From assembly GCA_034440575.1 (NCBI GenBank), contig JAOTOL010001564.1, positions 1,798,001 to 1,862,000 of the forward strand: DNA of 64,000 nucleotides, given 5' to 3'. The DNA comes from Imbricaverruca yamaguchii (taxonomy: Eukaryota; Arthropoda; Thecostraca; Neoverrucidae). The notes under the pieces were generated by a model. That model was not told the DNA's origin, made no database searches, and was given only the letters and a program-made list of their open reading frames with translations. Positions 11,646 through 21,994 of the stretch are shown piece after piece. Positions within the stretch are counted from its first letter, which is position 1; the number at the start of each line of letters is the position of its first letter. Both the position numbers and the translations under genes were made by a program.

Positions 11646-13409
11646 GTAAGGCGGGTAGGCGAACATATCATTATCACGCAAAGAGAATATCCAAAGCGGT
11701 TTCCTTGCGAGCAGCAGCAAGCGATACGAGGTAGCGCTAGTGCGCTTGACGTGGCTGTTGGTACATCCGTTGGTAATCTTTTGGTTCACATTTCTAGTCT
11801 GGTCAGATCAAATCTCCGTGCCATGACGTCATTTCTAGAGGCATGAAGACGACCCGGATAAAGGGACCCGGATGAAGTAGCTTTTCTTTTTGTGTTATTG
11901 TTGTTAATGAGCTCAGATAGGTAGCATATTTTGGCTTTTCATGCCACCCCCAGAACCGAACGGATTCTATAAGAACACTCGGGGTTCTTGTTTGTCCTCT
12001 TTAAATATGACAGCACTGTACAACATCATGCTGACTTCTCTTTTAAGGAGTGCCTTCTTTTTATTTTTTAGCATCGCTGGCTTATGACTATCTTTTGAGA
12101 AAAAACAGTAATAAATATCGCTAGGAGACTTCCGTACCTTTGCAACCGAGTCATTCTGGCTCATTTGAACCGAGCCACTCTGGCAGTGCCACAAGCCCTA
12201 ATGACGCACACTCGCCAAGCATTGACGAAATGCTCCTAGTCTCCTCGTCAGAATGACTGAATATTCGCTGCAGTAAGATTAGGACACTATGCGGATATAA
12301 ACGGCGAACCTTTGGCCTTCCAATCGGAATCCTGAGCACCAATTATCTGGCGTGTGGATACCATAGCGGATTTTACTAAGTGTATCGTGAGTAATCATCG
12401 TAACTGCACCATGAGCTTCATAACCTTTCTTCATGCTTTTCACCTTTAGGTTCATGAGTGGCCTCAGGCTAGTATTTTCCGCGAATCTTCGGTTGATCTT
12501 CGTTATTATGTTCGGTATATCTTCTTTTATCTTCGGATTATCGGCTCTCATTTCATATTATATGTAATATCATGTTGAAGATGGTTGTTTCCGCTTTGCC
12601 TTCATTTTCGTCTTGCCTTTATGTTATATTACATTGATTACTTAATTCGCTCTACGTCTATACCTTCGCTTATCTGGAATGTCACTCCATGTGCGAGTAG
12701 TGCTTGCCTGCAGTGTGAAGATACAGCAATAAAATTGAGAAATGGCACCTGATTTATCTGGAAATTTGTTAATTAACGTTTGCGAAGAGTGTTTTGTGCA
12801 TCTTCGTTCGGTAAATCAACAAAACCAAATGTGAGTTAATAAAAGCCATTCGCTTTCTGTCTCTAACTTTGCAAATATTTAGCAAATTTGCAATTTGCAA
12901 AATAAAAATATTATAAAATTGGCGAGGAACTTGATATCCTTTACTGTTGATATCACCCGTATTTATCGACTTTTCAATAGAAACCATTAAAGTTAAATGT
13001 TGCGTATCATAATTGAAACGCAACATTTAACTTTGACCTAGTGAATGTATAAAGATTACGGAGGCGACTAGCCACCACAGAAAGCCCATGTCTAAGAGTC
13101 CACTCGTCCTGAACACATTTAGTTGAACTTTCGATCACAACATTTCCCTCCTCTCGTATCTGAGCAGATAGTTACCTAATTTTAAAAAACAGCCAGGACA
13201 CTTAAACCATGACCACCATTTGGAATCGCGCACACATTTGTACAAAAAAATAATAGGTAATAGATGCCTTTCAGCTCTACTCCGTTGACGGACTGTTATA
13301 GATGCCATAATGAGAGGACCACCCTTAACCCTACAATATAGGAGAAGTAGGAGAAATATAAGAAGACGAATATGTTCTAGGTATTCGATTAATTTAAAAG
13401 ACCTTCGAC
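11646..13409. other. Intron-like conserved spacer, unit A
   Basis: Repeated in units at 22.1, 38.2 and 55.8 kb, with recognisable blocks: GTACATCCGTTGGTAATCTT, the CGGGGTTCTT stretch, the TCTTCGTTATTATG block, an ACAGCAATAAAAT motif near 12725 and GTGAATGTATAAAGATTACGG. It is AT-rich and has no conserved ORF. It would be the intron if the upstream exon is spliced to the IR exon, or else ordinary spacer DNA with a stray polyadenylation-like AATAAA. Confidence 0.4.
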
Positions 13410-13514
13410 ATGACAAGATTTCGTACCTGCTGCCTGTACATTCTGTTCTTCCTCGTACTGTCGAATGTATTTGCAGATGCCATTTTATGTGAATTAAGTG
13501 AAACAATGAATTGA
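13410..13514 (+). other. Hydrophobic leader ORF just upstream of IR-A
   Basis: ATG at 13410 opens a 34-codon frame with a strong signal-peptide look: M-T-R-F-R, then C-C-L-Y-I-L-F-F-L-V-L-S-N-V-F-A, then a polar tail. It is in the same frame as IR-A, ends at TGA 13512-13514, and only three codons (V-P-D) separate that stop from the MSDF start. Related leaders precede IR-B, IR-C and IR-D. It looks like the ancestral N-terminus, now cut off by a stop, or a small upstream exon or uORF. Confidence 0.55.
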
Positions 13515-13523
13515 GTTCCAGAC

Positions 13524-15290
13524 ATGAGCGACTTCAGTCACCACACACTGGCGGACTGTGTGGCTGAACTGGTCATTCGTCAGAACTGGACGGCCACCAC
13601 CGTCGTCAACAGCGCCACCGTCTCCAGTTTGCTCCTCGCCTCGCTCCTGCTGGCCTTGTCCCGCCGAGGTGTTTTCACCTCAACTGCCGACCAATTAGTT
13701 GGCAACTCGGCCGACCGCGGCGCCACCAGCGTCGTCCTGCTGGCCTCCTCTCTTGCTGACGTTCACAACGAGCACGGTCGGCCGATGCTGGTGCTGGCGC
13801 TGAACGGAGCTGAAGAGGAGCTGATGCGGCAACACGTGCAGCAGCTGATCGGCACGCTTGTGTACGATGTACCCAACGGTACTGTGTACCGGATGGCGCG
13901 GTACGCGGACGTGGGTTCGCTGGTACGTCAGGTCGGGTACTGTGGAGCAGAGGGTGCTCAGCTGGATGAAGCATGGGACAGGCCGACTACACTGGGCTGG
14001 CAGGACCTCAGAGTTACGAACAAATCCTTCAGGATGCTCACTGCAAGTGCATATGAATTCAAAGCACTTCCAAATACAACGTATGCTATTGGCAATGCGA
14101 TGTTAGACATGATGGGTTTCCTGGGTACAAAAATGCAGTTCGAAATGACAAATATGGAGCAGAGAGGCATAACCTTCACAAAGGCTCTTTCCTTCGTGAA
14201 AAAGGGACGCATAGATTTCGTGATAGACACTTTCTTCGAAACATTGGAGAGGAAGGAGAATTTCAGCTTTCCACATTCACTGGGAGAAGTCAAGAGTTTG
14301 TTGTACTTTCGTCGTCCACTTCCCACCACTACTCCAAGATACACAGGTGGGGCCTTCGGCTCGAAAATCGGAGTGGCTCTAGTGCTCGGGATATCTGCGT
14401 TACTGATGCTGGCAGGTTTCGCAATGTTTAGAATGTCGGAGCATCGCGAGATGGGTTTGGTTGGCAGTTGTGTCCAGACGATAGGTCTCTTCTGTAACCA
14501 GGGGCTGGCGCTACAACCGCGGAGGCCATGGCACTACGTCACATCGGCCGTACTCTGCGTAGTGGCCATGCTCTGCTGCCAGTTCTACTCGGCCGGCTTC
14601 CTCAGCAGGATCACCATGCAACAAATTGAGCTGCCTTTCGCGCAGCCGGAAGATGTCCTTGACACACCTGGATGGAAGTTGGGCGTCATCAAAGGTTCGG
14701 CAAGCAGCAGTGTTCTCAGGCATTTGTCCGGAGACGGCATCAATTTCGTCGGTAGGACGGATTTCAACACCGATGATTATTTCGACCACACTGAACGAGC
14801 CATTTCCCGCATGGTGTCGGAAAACTTCGCTCTCATTAAGCCGGAACTCAATATGTTGAGGTTCTGCAAGAGAAGGAGTTGTCCCAACATTTGCTCCCAC
14901 ACCAAGACTCTATTTGTGCAGCGTTATTCAATGCCGTTTCGTCGAGGAGAGCCGGAAAATCCTGCGTGGAGTCTAGCCTTTCTCCGGATGAAGGAGACTG
15001 GAATATGGTCGAGACTGAAGCGCCAGCAGTTGCCCATGGCAGATGACGTCAACATGAGGTGTGACTTCACACCTCAGCCGCGTAATGCTGTCCTGCCACT
15101 CCGTTTGGAGGAGTGTCTCCCTGCTTTCTACATACTGATGTATGGCGTTGCCGCCTCTGTTGGTCTGCTGTTGTTGGAACTACTGACGTCTCATCTCACG
15201 TGGCGACTCCGGAGCACTGGTCTAAATACTGTAGTCATCACAGGTCGAGAAGAGATGCTGGCAGTAGTTGCCGACAACGTCCTAGCTTAA
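13524..15290 (+). CDS. Divergent ionotropic receptor IR-A
   Basis: A 588-residue channel subunit of the ionotropic receptor family, expected in the plasma membrane of chemosensory neurons. Layout: N-terminal extracellular region 1-155 with N-W-T and N-S-A-type sites; ligand-binding lobe S1 about 160-275; first membrane helix 281-303; pore loop about 311-328; second helix 336-361, running into Q-F-Y-S-A-G-F-L-S-R-I-T, the IR/iGluR gate-helix signature; lobe S2 about 365-530 with the family's F-L-R-M-K-E-T-G-I-W pattern; last helix 533-556; short cytoplasmic tail. Start chosen at MSDF because all copies align from there. No intron is visible. An obvious signal peptide is missing from this start, but a hydrophobic leader lies 38 codons upstream behind one TGA. 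The classical glutamate-binding residues are not evident, as is usual for divergent IRs. Confidence 0.88.
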   Translation: MSDFSHHTLADCVAELVIRQNWTATTVVNSATVSSLLLASLLLALSRRGVFTSTADQLVGNSADRGATSVVLLASSLADVHNEHGRPMLVLALNGAEEELMRQHVQQLIGTLVYDVPNGTVYRMARYADVGSLVRQVGYCGAEGAQLDEAWDRPTTLGWQDLRVTNKSFRMLTASAYEFKALPNTTYAIGNAMLDMMGFLGTKMQFEMTNMEQRGITFTKALSFVKKGRIDFVIDTFFETLERKENFSFPHSLGEVKSLLYFRRPLPTTTPRYTGGAFGSKIGVALVLGISALLMLAGFAMFRMSEHREMGLVGSCVQTIGLFCNQGLALQPRRPWHYVTSAVLCVVAMLCCQFYSAGFLSRITMQQIELPFAQPEDVLDTPGWKLGVIKGSASSSVLRHLSGDGINFVGRTDFNTDDYFDHTERAISRMVSENFALIKPELNMLRFCKRRSCPNICSHTKTLFVQRYSMPFRRGEPENPAWSLAFLRMKETGIWSRLKRQQLPMADDVNMRCDFTPQPRNAVLPLRLEECLPAFYILMYGVAASVGLLLLELLTSHLTWRLRSTGLNTVVITGREEMLAVVADNVLA

Positions 15291-15378
15291 ACATAATTGC
15301 AGTTGAGTCCAGCTGAGTCCTTGATCATGAATTCCTGCATACTGCAGAGGGATGAAGCCGTTAAGCAAGTGTATCTAT
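15291..15378. other. Conserved 3' flank of IR-A up to TE1a
   Basis: Contains the shared AGCTGAGTCCTTGATCATGAATTCCTGCAT block found after every IR copy, read to 15370. GTATCTAT at 15371-15378 is the left target-site duplication of TE1a. Confidence 0.7.
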
Positions 15379-15650
15379 TAGGGTGTGTCGCCTGAACGGT
15401 TTTTCTTATGCTTAGTGAAATTATCGTGCAGATCACCTAAAAAAAACCCTGTGGTGGAAACCAAATCGAAATCAAACAATAAACAAAATATGCGACAGGC
15501 CGATAAAGAAACCAATTTGCCGGGCGCCCGGCGTTGAAGTCTCCAGTGATGGCGCTCCGTAGCGATTGGCATCTAACACCACGGCGGCGGCGCTGTGACG
15601 AAAAAGGCGGCAGTCGGTACTATGGATGACTTATGAATGGATTCTGGTAA
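15379..15650 (+). repeat. Left TIR of TE1a
   Basis: Inverse of about 18810-19109. A small deletion relative to the right arm and to TE1b lies near 15585. Confidence 0.8.
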
Positions 15651-16206
15651 TTCAAAAACAGATCAGAGGAACCGGGATATATCTGATTGTAAAGATTAAA
15701 CTTCACTGAAGGACTGATCGCTCCACTTTCCTTTGTATGTGCTCCACCTTTCACAGTGCTATGAATCATCATTCGAATAAATTGCGTACGCACTAACGAC
15801 ACAAAATAGCTTCGCATGCCATACATCCCTGTTTTATTAGCCAATCCAAGTCTCCTGTTCCTTTTCGTTACTCAAGTTTCAAGGGAAACTGGGATTATCA
15901 GCAGTAGGGACAACCTATTAACGAGGGCGACACGAGCCGGCGGCGATCGTCGCATAGCGCGGGGGAGGGGCTGGAATGGGGCGGGAGACGGCCGGCGCAC
16001 GGTGAGGGTTGAGAATACAAAGAGCAAGACAGGGCAGGGGAGGGGAGGGGAGACAGGGGAGGGGAGGGCCGCCGAGACAAGGCAGTCGGCGGCGGAGACC
16101 CGGCGGGACGGCCCGAAAAAGAGTGGTTTGGTGTCTGCAAGTTGTGCCCACTGCCTGTGAAGTGTGATATTACCTGCATCGGTGTGATCGGGGTAAGAGT
16201 TCGAAC

Positions 16207-17682
16207 ATGAAGACCCGCGCTCCCACCAAAGGGCTTTTGGTTCCTTCTGAACTAAAATCAAACCGACTGCCCATGAGAATTGACGTTCTGAATTACTTGA
16301 GTAAAGTGAATAGAGACTCATGCGTTGCGAACAAAAGGTTGAAAGAGAGGCTAGCACCCCATATAAAGTTTGTCGCGGAAAGTGTGATGAAAATGTGGTG
16401 CTGCGAAGGAATACCAATTGTTGGGAGGGCCCGAGTCGAACATATGGTTCGAGAATGCCGCGATCGCTACTTGCGATACATGAAAACTGCTGGAAAGAAG
16501 TCGGCATCACCAGGTGTACGTCCGTCCGGTGATGAGTGGTTTGGAAAATTGTTTGATAAAGCCCGCTGCAAATGTGCTGATATCGATAGCTGCAAATGTG
16601 CGATGGCCGACAAAGTGCCACGAATGGAGTTTCCCTTTGTCCAAGACCAGAGAGGACCTCGCCAAATGCAAATCGGCACCGCAGATATCCGTGAAACCAC
16701 TCGTCGACGCGCCATGGACGAAAGGAGGCGTCTGACCGCCGAGAGAGTCACATCACCACAACCGGGACCTTCTGGAATGGCCCAGCTAGATTCTAATTCA
16801 GACCAAGATTCCGCCACAGATTCATCATCGCTCACATCTGTACTCAATGAGTCAGAGTATATGGTGAACAGTAACACAGACGAACTGCTAAATACGACTC
16901 TAGCAGCAGATCGGTACGGAGTGTCTAATCGTGCGTGTGCTGCGATCATAAACGGTTTCCAAGTGGACATTGGTCGGGTCACTTCTGACGATATGGACTG
17001 CATAGTGGATAACAAAAAAGTATGGCGAGCAAGGGATCGGATTAGAAGAGAGGTAGTAGCCCAGAGCCATGAGGATCATGCAGGTCGTGTATCTGGTCTC
17101 TACTTCGACGGTAGAAAAGACGACACGCTTATGACAGCCAGTTCAAAGAAGACGGAAGAGCACATTGTGGTTGTATCCGAGCCCGACAGTGCATATTTAG
17201 GACATTTTACCCCACAGACTGGGAAAGCGGAGGACATTTTTCAGGACCTGAACGCCGTGGCATATGAGTTTGGTGCGGATGTTTCTGTGCTTGGCTGTGA
17301 CGGCACGAGAGTTAATACTGGCCAAAAAGGTGGTGTTATCCGTTTGTTTGAGCTCGGACAAAAACTGGTTTGTGTCCACCGGTTTGTGTGCCAACTTCAT
17401 GCAAATGAACTTAATCTTCGTGCAGTATTTAGCCAGTTAGATGGAGTCACAACAGGACCTAAGTCCTTTAGTGGGCTGATTGGCCGGGCTGCTGCAGGCG
17501 CAGTAGAAACCTTGCCAGTTGTCGATTTTGAGCCAATCGATGGCGGAAATGTTTCAGAAATGACGCAGGAGATTCTCAGTGACCTAAGTTCAGATCAGGC
17601 TATTCTGTACAGTCTGGCGCGTAGTGTCCAGACTGTATCTCTGTATCTCAGGGCTGTATCTCAGATAGAACTGCGAAAATGA
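16207..17682 (+). CDS. TE1a transposase-like protein, main ORF
   Basis: 491 residues, TE-encoded; a DNA-cutting transposase is inferred from context and motifs. Seen: basic N-terminal half; Cys cluster C-K-C-A-D-I-D-S-C-K-C at 121-131, followed by K-V-P-R-M-E-F and D-Q-R-G-P-R-Q-M; low-complexity Ser/Asp linker 180-225; Y-F-D-G-R-K-D-D at 299-306; C-D-G-T-R-V-N-T-G at 364-372; and H-A-N-E-L at 398-402. The two Asp motifs and H-x2-E-L also occur, in the same order, in the TE2 protein, which fits an RNase H-like catalytic fold. The frame ends in TGA overlapping the next ATG (17679), where the rest of the protein continues one base back. A GTAAGAG just before the ATG could be a donor of an upstream exon. 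I know similar proteins from arthropod genomes only as uncharacterised repeats. Confidence 0.75.
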   Translation: MKTRAPTKGLLVPSELKSNRLPMRIDVLNYLSKVNRDSCVANKRLKERLAPHIKFVAESVMKMWCCEGIPIVGRARVEHMVRECRDRYLRYMKTAGKKSASPGVRPSGDEWFGKLFDKARCKCADIDSCKCAMADKVPRMEFPFVQDQRGPRQMQIGTADIRETTRRRAMDERRRLTAERVTSPQPGPSGMAQLDSNSDQDSATDSSSLTSVLNESEYMVNSNTDELLNTTLAADRYGVSNRACAAIINGFQVDIGRVTSDDMDCIVDNKKVWRARDRIRREVVAQSHEDHAGRVSGLYFDGRKDDTLMTASSKKTEEHIVVVSEPDSAYLGHFTPQTGKAEDIFQDLNAVAYEFGADVSVLGCDGTRVNTGQKGGVIRLFELGQKLVCVHRFVCQLHANELNLRAVFSQLDGVTTGPKSFSGLIGRAAAGAVETLPVVDFEPIDGGNVSEMTQEILSDLSSDQAILYSLARSVQTVSLYLRAVSQIELRK

Positions 17683-18056
17683 AGATCGGTCCACTAAACC
17701 ACTCCAGGTGGCTGACTCTGGCGGCGCGAATTCTCCGGCTCTACATATCAACCGAACAGCCATCAGACAGTCTGAGAATGCTAGCGGAGTTCAAGGTGTG
17801 CCACTATACTCCCATGTGGTTCTGCATCAAGAAGAACTGGGAATGTTCTGACGGTCCTGGAAATGCGCTACATAGCGTGCAACTTCTCAAAAGTTTGCGA
17901 CCTGAGATAGCGGCCATGGTGCAGCCGGTAATACAGCGCAACAGCTACTGGTGTCACCCTGAGGCAGTACTGCTAGCAATGGCAGCGGGCCAAGATCAAG
18001 CCATACGGGAAAGGGCGGTCACTCAAATCCAGCAGTGTCGCAGAACACCCAGATAA
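17679..18056 (+). pseudogene. TE1a transposase C-terminal part, truncated
   Basis: Overlaps the main ORF by ATGA and continues it in the -1 frame: K-I-G-P-L-N-H-S-R-W-L-T, then P-M-W-F-C-I-K and P-V-I-Q-R-N-S-Y-W-C-H-P-E. It is open for 125 codons, then runs into the corrupted stretch from about 18046, where TE1b keeps coding for a further 250 residues. It retains 17 codons (L-K-S-L-R-P-E-I to P-V-I-Q) that TE1b has lost. The break at the 3' side is probably an assembly error. Confidence 0.7.
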
Positions 18057-18652
18057 TAAATATAACTAAAAAGGGGGGGAAGTTTAAACTTCCAAAAGTG
18101 AAAAAGGGGGAAAAAAGCTTATTGGAGTAATTAATTTAATTAAAGGGGGGAAAAACCGCCCCCCCCTTCACGAAAAAACCATCCTATAAAAAATTACTAA
18201 ACAACATCACGAACCCCCCAAAACACCCCCCCCCCCCCCCCCACACACAAAGTGGAAAAGGGAAGGGGGGGGGGGGAACGGGGGTTTTTTTAAAGGAAAA
18301 GGGGAAAAGCCCCCCCCACGTTTAAATTAAGGGGAAAAAAAAACAAAGGACCAAAAACCCCAAACAAAAAAAAAAAAATTATACATCTTTTTTTTTTTTA
18401 AGAAAGTAAAAAAAAAAAAAAATAAAAAAAAAAAAAATCTTAAAAAAAATTGGAAACGCAAAAAAAAAGGTAACCCCCCTATACCCCCCTAAAACAGTTG
18501 TAGTAGAAAAAAGAAAAATGCCCCATTTTTCCCCTAAATTATTTAAAAAAAAAAAAAAAAAAAAAAATTTAAAAAAATTTAAAAAAAACTTAAAAAGAAA
18601 AAAAAAAAAAAAATATAATAAAAAAAAAAAAATTAAAAAAAAAAAAAAAAGA
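18046..18652. other. Corrupted low-complexity consensus
   Basis: About 600 bases made almost only of A, C and G homopolymers. Fragments still align in order with TE1b 62461-63078, for example AGCTTCCAAAAGTGAATA there against AACTTCCAAAAGTGAAAA here, and the length is nearly the same (607 versus 618). Normal sequence resumes at GATAGATCTACTG on both. This looks like a failed consensus, not biology. Confidence 0.85.
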
Positions 18653-18809
18653 TAGATCTACTGATTGAAAATGGAACGAACAAGCGACGTAAAGTGAACC
18701 TTTCTTTCATGCGTCAGATATCCAGGCAACTTATTAAGCGACTGATGCTTATCAAAAGCCTTTTACCCCACTAAACACTTTCATTGAGTTTTATTAATGA
18801 GCTTCATCA

Positions 18810-19109
18810 CCAGAATCCATTCATCAGTCATCCACAGCACCGACTGCCGCCTTTTTCGTCACAGCGCTGCGGCGGCGCTCCGACGGTGGCCGGACGCGTG
18901 GTGTTAGATGCCAATCGCAACGGAGCGCCATCACTGGAGACTTCAACGCCGGGCGCCCGGCAAATTTGTTTCTTTATCGGACTGTCGCATATTTTGTTTA
19001 TTGTTTGATTTAGATTTGGTTTCGACCACAGGTTTTTTTAGGTGATCTGCAAGATAATTTCACTAAGCAAAGTGCAATTTCCAAAAAAGGTCTTTCGTGA
19101 CACACACTG
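18810..19109 (-). repeat. Right TIR of TE1a
   Basis: Pairs with 15379-15650, including the palindromic CCGGGCGCCCGG core near 18950. Confidence 0.8.
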
Positions 19110-19117
19110 GTATCTAT

Positions 19118-19749
19118 GTCTGTGATTTCAATCTCGATTTCATCTGTGTGCGTATACTCTGATTGATAACCACGATTGTTGACGCTTACTCATATAAGCT
19201 TTAGTCACGTTTGCATTTTGTGGTCACCACAATTCCCTAGCTCCACTGTTGTACCTAAGGCTCGGGTGGTTGTTCCGTAGTGTACTAATATGGTACTGTT
19301 AGTTGGGCAGGCAACGAACCCTTCTATGTGTTTGCATTTATACGGTAGTGTGGTGGTACTGTACTTCGCTGGTGGTGCTCTCCATGCCACATTCTGACCT
19401 GACCTGCCACATTATCTGACTCGTTGGTGCTGAATTGGTGTTGGCTTCTTAATCCAATAATAAATGTCACAGTGTCGCGGCTCTGGATAATTCGAGGTTG
19501 TGACTGTCGTACTCCTCTTTCTTTGCTTTACTTTACTCCTCTGACTGTACCATGTTCCGTACCCTGTGTTATCTACTTGTAAATATTTGATTTCTTGTGA
19601 ACTTGGATTTGATGGCAGTGAAGGTATAATCTGCATGTCTAATCTGATGGCAGTGAATCTCTTTCGAAAGTTCCTTCGCCAGCTTCTTTTTATCTACCAC
19701 TATCTTTTATCTACCATTATTGTTTCACTATCGAATGCTACGATGCGTC
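19118..19749. other. Conserved 3' flank downstream of TE1a
   Basis: Continues the IR 3' flank interrupted by TE1a: GTGATTTCAATCTCGATTTC, then the TGTTGTACCTAAGGCTCGGG and GTGTCGCGGCTCTGGATAAT blocks found after the other IR copies. No gene. Confidence 0.6.
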
Positions 19750-20235
19750 CGTTGCATTACGAAGTGCATAAGTTAGGCCCCCTATTCGGACAGGGGCCAT
19801 ATCTTCGGCCTGAGCCACTGCGTTATCCTCAAGGTACTTCATGTTGGCTCTGGGCCCTCTCACACGATCCACGGCCCGCTACGGTGGCCAGGATCATTCA
19901 TCGTCGGCTCAGGGGCACACTCCACCAGCTTAATGGTCCTACCTTCGCGCAGGGGCCCTCTACTTCTCGGGCCCCTTCCATTAGTCCGAGGTCCTTCACA
20001 CGACTGGCTGTCCTTCCGTGGGTCTAGAAGTCACGTATTTTGGCCCGGTCCGTGGCCCTCATCATGTGCCTATTGGCACTTTCCGTTTACTCGGGGTCCT
20101 CGTCGACGGCCATGGACCCGTTTTATCAGCCAGGACCCTTTCGTCGGTACGAAGCCCTTTACATCGATCCAGAGATCCTTGACGTCAAACTGGGCCCTTC
20201 ACCGATCACGAGGTCCCCTTAAGCGCAGAACTTCT
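19750..20235. repeat. Degenerate GGGCCC-rich block, unit A
   Basis: Same style as 840-2815 (GGGGCCCTCTACTTCTCGG, GGACCCTTTCGTCGG and so on). It aligns in order with the blocks at 30.44, 36.48 and 54.03 kb. Confidence 0.6.
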
Positions 20236-21471
20236 TGTGTGCTTCGTCATGACTTGAAACACAACATGTTGAATAGTATGGGCCCTTCCGAACTGGAAGA
20301 GACCCAAGCTTGCGTTATGATCCCGTGCATCCCTCTGGATCCACCACTGAGGAGGCCTCAGTTTTTTTTAGCAACGTTGATACGTCATGTCATATTTTTG
20401 AGGATGCAGATGGTTTTCTTTTTGTCTTGGGAGACGTGTTGGATACCATACTGCTATACGAGTTGTTTGAATATAGTTTCATTGAGTTTTATCGGTATTA
20501 CTATGTGTTGTGCCTACTAGTGGGTGAAAAAAATTGTGTGTCCACGACGAGAAAATTTTGCCTCAGTAAACGCTAGTCCTTCAACAAGCCCAGGACCAGG
20601 CAGGTCGAGTTCACCACAGCTGAAATAGTAACTGAGCCAGGAATTGGGTGTCAATGCAAGCAGGGCAACACCAACGTACGCTTCACTGGTTCCTGGCCCT
20701 GTCAATGATACGATATCCTTTTGGCTGATGTGATGCCACTCAATAGTTTACGTCCCCACATCAATGTCGTCTGCATTAACCCGCGCCGTCTTTCCGGTCA
20801 AATCCTCACACCCGTCTTTGGGGGGCGGTTGAAGACCTCCTCTAAAATCCAAACTAAGCATCGCACTAAAAAAAATCGGTGTCATCGGAAAGCGCTCGAC
20901 GAGTAGGGTCCGAGTCCACCCTCCAAAACAATTTCCCCTTAAAAGTGACGTGACCCCCAGAAATAAAAAACTCAAAATTTTCCGTTTTTCAGTTTTCTTT
21001 AATTTTCCTTTTCCAATTGGTAGAGGAGACCGAGAAACGTTGGAAGTCAACTTGCCCTAATAAAAAATGTTTGTTTTAGCCAGAATCCTCTATTTGAACT
21101 GCAATTTGGCAAATACGCAAAATTTATATGTAGTCAAAAGCGAAATAAAATCCACTGGTATGTTTTGTTCTACCCGTAAAGATAAGCAAACACGGAAAGT
21201 TCCATTAAAATATCTGTATCCGTTAAAGCGTGACGACTGGTTGAACGTTTTTGGAGGTGGCCTCACTTGACCTTGAATAACTCGTTGATCCTAAATGACC
21301 TGACTTCAAAATTTTGAAACAGCATGCTAAATTGATGTGGGAAAAGGTATGCAAAATTTGGGCGCGCTGCCGCGCGCCGATCGTCCACTGCCCGCGAAGA
21401 AATCTGAGGGGGTAGTTGAAGTCCCCCCGAGACGGGACGGGTTAATTATGTGACCATACCACCTTTCACAC
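20236..21471. other. Spacer after repeat block, unit A
   Basis: The first part (to about 20740) is shared with other units: CTAGTCCTTCAACAAGCCCA and CTGAGCCAGGAATTGGGTGT. From about 20790 to 21470 the sequence is single-copy in the window, AT-rich, with no recognisable gene. Confidence 0.4.
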
Positions 21472-21495
21472 TCTTTCTATATATATGTAGATATA

Positions 21496-21568
<73 letters not shown>

Positions 21569-21570
21569 CT
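21472..21570. repeat. AT dinucleotide microsatellite
   Basis: About 90 bases of nearly pure (AT)n with single interruptions (GTAG, TAC), ending in ATCTATCTCTCTCTC. Precedes the unit's upstream segment. Confidence 0.95.
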
Positions 21571-21994
21571 ATCTCTCTCTCCCAATGAAATGTTCGGAAG
21601 CTGATGGATGTTACATGCTTCGACTCTGAACTGAAGTAAATGAATGTCACCAGTCCTGACTCATGCGTGCTGAGAACAGTGGAATTTCTGTGGGCAGGGA
21701 TATGCGTCCCGGCGGCCCAACTGAGCTGACATTATACATGTCAGGCGAGTACGATGGAAACCTGCATGTACATATTGTCGAAATATGGGATATAGTGGTG
21801 CTATAGTTTCCTTTGATATTGTGCAGGAGGAAAGAACACGTCTGATGTTCACCTGCACTCAGCATTCATCATTGACCTGTGTACATGGCTTTCAGGGCAC
21901 GAATTGTCTGAAAAGGCATACAAAGTGACTCGACCACTTTGTTCCCTGCAACGATTAATTGATCCAGCTTATTCATTTCGGCACCCTACATAAC

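Larger units (their letters stand above)
15379..19109 (+). mobile_element. DNA transposon TE1a, long TIRs, 8-bp duplication
   Basis: Starts TAGGGTGTGTC and ends with the inverted CAGTGTGTGTC. GTATCTAT flanks both sides (15371-15378 and 19110-19117). Terminal inverted repeats run about 270-300 bases (15379 to about 15650 and about 18810 to 19109), containing TTGCCGGGCGCCCGGC and the TTTTTCGTCACAGCG motif. It carries one transposase-like gene on the plus strand. The sister copy TE1b (59824-63539) is nearly identical and sits in the same position after IR-D, so the pair arose by duplication of the host unit and not by two insertions. Superfamily not recognised; 8-bp duplications occur in hAT, P and some other groups. 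Confidence 0.88.

Noticed and set aside
13675..13974. Arg/Ala-rich minus-strand ORFs opposite each IR exon
   Set aside because: Recurring antisense shadows caused by the GC-rich, conserved IR sequence.
15872..16621. 249-codon minus-strand ORF opposite the TE1a gene, and its copy at 60383-61087
   Set aside because: Antisense shadow of the TE1 coding and GC-rich leader region. Differences between the copies do not preserve it.
18060..18660. Possible poly(A)/poly(C) satellite
   Set aside because: It aligns in order and length with normal TE1b sequence, so it is better explained as a consensus failure.
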